From positions 1 to 26,392 of the forward strand of contig CALATT010000031.1 in NCBI GenBank assembly GCA_937891905.1: a stretch of DNA of 26,392 nt. Direction: 5' to 3'. Below, in pieces: positions 24,471 to 26,392 of the stretch. Below the pieces are notes generated by a model. It was not told where the DNA came from, made no database searches, and worked only from the letters and a program-made list of their open reading frames with translations. This stretch comes from an uncultured Bacteroidales bacterium (GTDB lineage: Bacteria > Bacteroidota > Bacteroidia > Bacteroidales > Paludibacteraceae). A program made the position numbers and the translations under genes. Every line of letters starts with the position of its first letter. Position 1 is the first letter of the stretch.

Positions 24471-25454
24471 GTGTTTGGTAGTGATGGGGTCGAAGCCTGA
24501 ACCGAAGACGCCAGATACATTAGCTACGCTCACGAATGCCTTAGGGTCTATCTCATGCACCAATTGCATGATCATAGATGCCTCGGGTTTGCGTGCCAAC
24601 ACAGATATCACTTTCACTTCTTTTTTGGAATACCATCCCATTCCATCCAGTACCGTCACGCCTCTATTGACTGTGGTATTAATTGCCGTGGCTATCTTGT
24701 CATATTCAGCCGAGTAAATGAGTATATGCACCGAACGGCGTATATACGATAAGAACCAATCCACGGCCAGTGTGTACGAGATAGTCATGCATAAACCGCA
24801 TAAGACGCGCTTGATTTGCAGAATGATAGGACTTGTACCCTCTGCCAACATATGCTCGGGAATAGGCAAGAAGAATGCCGATAAGATAATAACCACATCG
24901 CATATGAGCATCATATTACCTATTGATACATTGCGGTAATGACTCACTATCATCGCCAATATATCCGTGCCGCCAGACGACCCATTCGCTGCAATGACAC
25001 ATCCCAAACTCAATCCAAAAACAAATCCTCCTACTATAGCACCCAACCATGGATCTTCAATAATCGGTTGAGGCAAGATAGGTATCAATCGATACCACAT
25101 CGTGATAGCCGCCACACCAACTATCGTGCGGATGCAGAACCGCCATCCTACCGTAAAACCTGCTATCAATAAGAGAATTAGATTAAAGAGGAAGGTGGTT
25201 AACCACACAGGAATAGCACCGCCATATTCCGCAAACAATGATGGAAAGGCTCCTTGCGTAAGATAATAAATAATGGAGCATAAACCCGTTAATCCTCCAC
25301 CCACAAACGCATGAGGCAATAATACCCAATTGACCATCAATGCCATTGGGAAAATTCCCAAGATAATGACTATATATTCGAATATATTTCGTCCTATTAC
25401 CGCAGTAGAATAATGCGGATTGACATATCGTACAAAATTATTTACGAATCGCAT
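24468..25454 (-). CDS. YitT-family membrane protein (DUF161/DUF2179)
   Basis: 328 residues. About five to six hydrophobic segments occupy residues 25-240 (IFEYIVIILGIFPMALMVNW, LTTFLFNLILLLIAGFTVGW, LGAIVGGFVFGLSLGCVIAA, MLICDVVIILSAFFLPI, LCGLCMTISYTLAVDWFLSY). The family motif is GSSGGTDILAMIV at about 158-170, and VGGGLTGLCSIIYY lies near residue 50. A soluble C-terminal DUF2179 domain (about 245-325) has ILIYSAEYDKIATAI, RGVTVLDGMGWYSKKEVKV and IDPKAFVSVANVSGVFGSGF. YitT proteins are inner-membrane proteins of unclear function, sometimes proposed to be transporters. The stop codon lies in a heptamer array. A second copy lies 57 bases upstream in the same direction. Confidence 0.9.
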   Translation of the reverse strand: MRFVNNFVRYVNPHYSTAVIGRNIFEYIVIILGIFPMALMVNWVLLPHAFVGGGLTGLCSIIYYLTQGAFPSLFAEYGGAIPVWLTTFLFNLILLLIAGFTVGWRFCIRTIVGVAAITMWYRLIPILPQPIIEDPWLGAIVGGFVFGLSLGCVIAANGSSGGTDILAMIVSHYRNVSIGNMMLICDVVIILSAFFLPIPEHMLAEGTSPIILQIKRVLCGLCMTISYTLAVDWFLSYIRRSVHILIYSAEYDKIATAINTTVNRGVTVLDGMGWYSKKEVKVISVLARKPEASMIMQLVHEIDPKAFVSVANVSGVFGSGFDPITTKH

Positions 25455-25470
25455 AGGGAGAGGGATTTTG

Positions 25471-25499
25471 GATTGCAGATTTTAGATTTTAGATTGCTG
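25471..25499. repeat. AGATTxx heptamer array upstream of the first YitT gene
   Basis: GGATTGC (25470-25476), AGATTTT, AGATTTT and AGATTGC run head to tail and then decay (TGATGTT, GGATGTA). Bases 25471-25495 are identical to 15751-15775 in the polysaccharide locus. The array lies in the 57-base spacer between the two YitT genes, about 16 bases upstream of the ATG of the downstream one. Confidence 0.85.
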
Positions 25500-25511
25500 A
25501 TGTTGGATGTA

Positions 25512-26392
25512 TTATTTGGTCATCGAATCAAATCCTTGTCCGAATACACCGCGTACTTGACTTTGACTCACAAACGCATTAGGATCGATAGCACGCACAA
25601 GTCGGAAAATAGTGGATGACTCATGTACACGCGCGATGGTTGTCACCACCTTCATGGGTTGCTTATTATATCCTCCTTGCGCATCCAAGAAAGTGCAACC
25701 ACGGTGTGCTTGCGTCAGAATAGCCTCAGCTATCTCGTCTGGTTTCTGCGTAAAAATCATGAACTGCACCGACTGACGCATTCTATTCATCACCCAATCT
25801 ACGGCCGTAGAGAGCATGAAGGTATAAGTGAGACCGAATAGTATTTTCTCAATAGCGCCTTGCAAACCCGCCTCTTGAATAGTAGGTAAGAAAAAGGCAG
25901 AAGAGATAATAATCAAGTCCGTCACCATCAGTACGCGTCCCATAGGTAAGTGATGGTATTTATTCACTATCATTGCCACGATATCCGTGCCGCCTGTAGA
26001 ACCATTATTGAGGAAGCATATACCTAAGAAACAGCCTGTAAATAGTCCACCCACCACCACTGCCATAAAGGCATCGGTGAGCAATGGTACTTCTGGTATA
26101 GGTATCACTCGCAGCCATATAGTGAGCCACAACACGCCCCACACAGTGCGCACTGCATAGCGTCGCCCTACCGTCAGGGCTGCCACGATAAGCAATATAA
26201 GATTGATTAGCGCGCTACTGAACCATATAGGCACATACGCATTGGTAGCGAAATAAATGATTTCGCATAATCCCGTCACACCACCACTGACGATGGCATG
26301 TGGCACTAATAATTGATTAACACCCAGCGCATAAGGGAAGGTGCAGATCACAATCATCAGCAATTCCTTGATAACGATAATGGGTTGTAATC
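25512..26392 (-). CDS. Second YitT-family membrane protein (5' end beyond window)
   Basis: At least 293 residues are visible; the frame stays open to the right edge. Residues upstream of the internal TTG/ATG (LQPIIVIKELLMIVICTFPY) align with the IFEYIVIILGIFPMALMVNW segment of the neighbouring paralog, so the start lies outside the window. It has the same architecture: several membrane segments, the motif GSTGGTDIVAMIVNKYHHLP and GGVTGLCEIIYF, and a DUF2179 C-terminus (MIFTQKPDEIAEAILTQA, GCTFLDAQGGYNKQPMKVV, IDPNAFVSQSQVRGVFGQGF). The two proteins are clearly homologous but well diverged, so this is an old tandem duplication. Substrate unknown. Confidence 0.9.
   Translation of the reverse strand, partial: LQPIIVIKELLMIVICTFPYALGVNQLLVPHAIVSGGVTGLCEIIYFATNAYVPIWFSSALINLILLIVAALTVGRRYAVRTVWGVLWLTIWLRVIPIPEVPLLTDAFMAVVVGGLFTGCFLGICFLNNGSTGGTDIVAMIVNKYHHLPMGRVLMVTDLIIISSAFFLPTIQEAGLQGAIEKILFGLTYTFMLSTAVDWVMNRMRQSVQFMIFTQKPDEIAEAILTQAHRGCTFLDAQGGYNKQPMKVVTTIARVHESSTIFRLVRAIDPNAFVSQSQVRGVFGQGFDSMTK

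Overview
The window looks like part of the chromosome of an anaerobic, glycan-degrading member of the Bacteroidetes, most likely order Bacteroidales. The evidence is a SusC/SusD pair, lipoproteins with Bacteroidetes-type lipoboxes, several secreted proteins with a short type IX secretion (T9SS)-like tail, promoters of the TAnnTTTG type, and start codons without clear Shine-Dalgarno sequences. No ribosomal RNA, tRNA, insertion sequence, CRISPR or phage gene was seen. Genus cannot be fixed from the sequence alone.

Layout. (1) Bases 1-7828, minus strand, hold a cluster of cell-surface genes read from right to left. First is a 1536-residue modular secreted protein, then a 42-residue peptide gene, then an IgGFc-binding-domain protein, then a secreted protein cut by the left edge. 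(2) Bases 8093-23328, minus strand, form a polysaccharide utilization locus: susC, susD, a surface glycan-binding lipoprotein, a GH3 glucosidase, a divergent GH78-like protein, a 240-residue secreted protein, a GH128 endo-glucanase with a CBM6-like module, a GH78 alpha-L-rhamnosidase and fucO. (3) A divergent promoter region (23329-23509) separates susC from an AraC-type regulator on the plus strand, the likely controller. (4) Bases 24468-26392, minus strand, hold two tandem YitT-family membrane proteins; the second runs off the right edge.

How the genes may work together (inference): SusC/SusD and the surface lipoprotein bind and import a glycan. GH128 cuts a beta-1,3-glucan-type backbone, GH3 releases terminal beta-glucose, GH78 removes alpha-L-rhamnose, and FucO disposes of the L-lactaldehyde that rhamnose (or fucose) catabolism generates. 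The target would be a rhamnose-bearing beta-glucan or glycoside. The rest of the rhamnose pathway is not in the window.

The most unusual structural signal is a set of heptanucleotide-period tandem arrays. They fill the short spacers of several genes, flank fucO and the first YitT gene on both sides, and in two places contribute the stop codon of a neighbour. Other points of interest are an uncaptured small peptide gene, a GH78-like protein with Glu replaced by Gln at the expected general-acid position, and a family of secreted modules shared by three separate genes.
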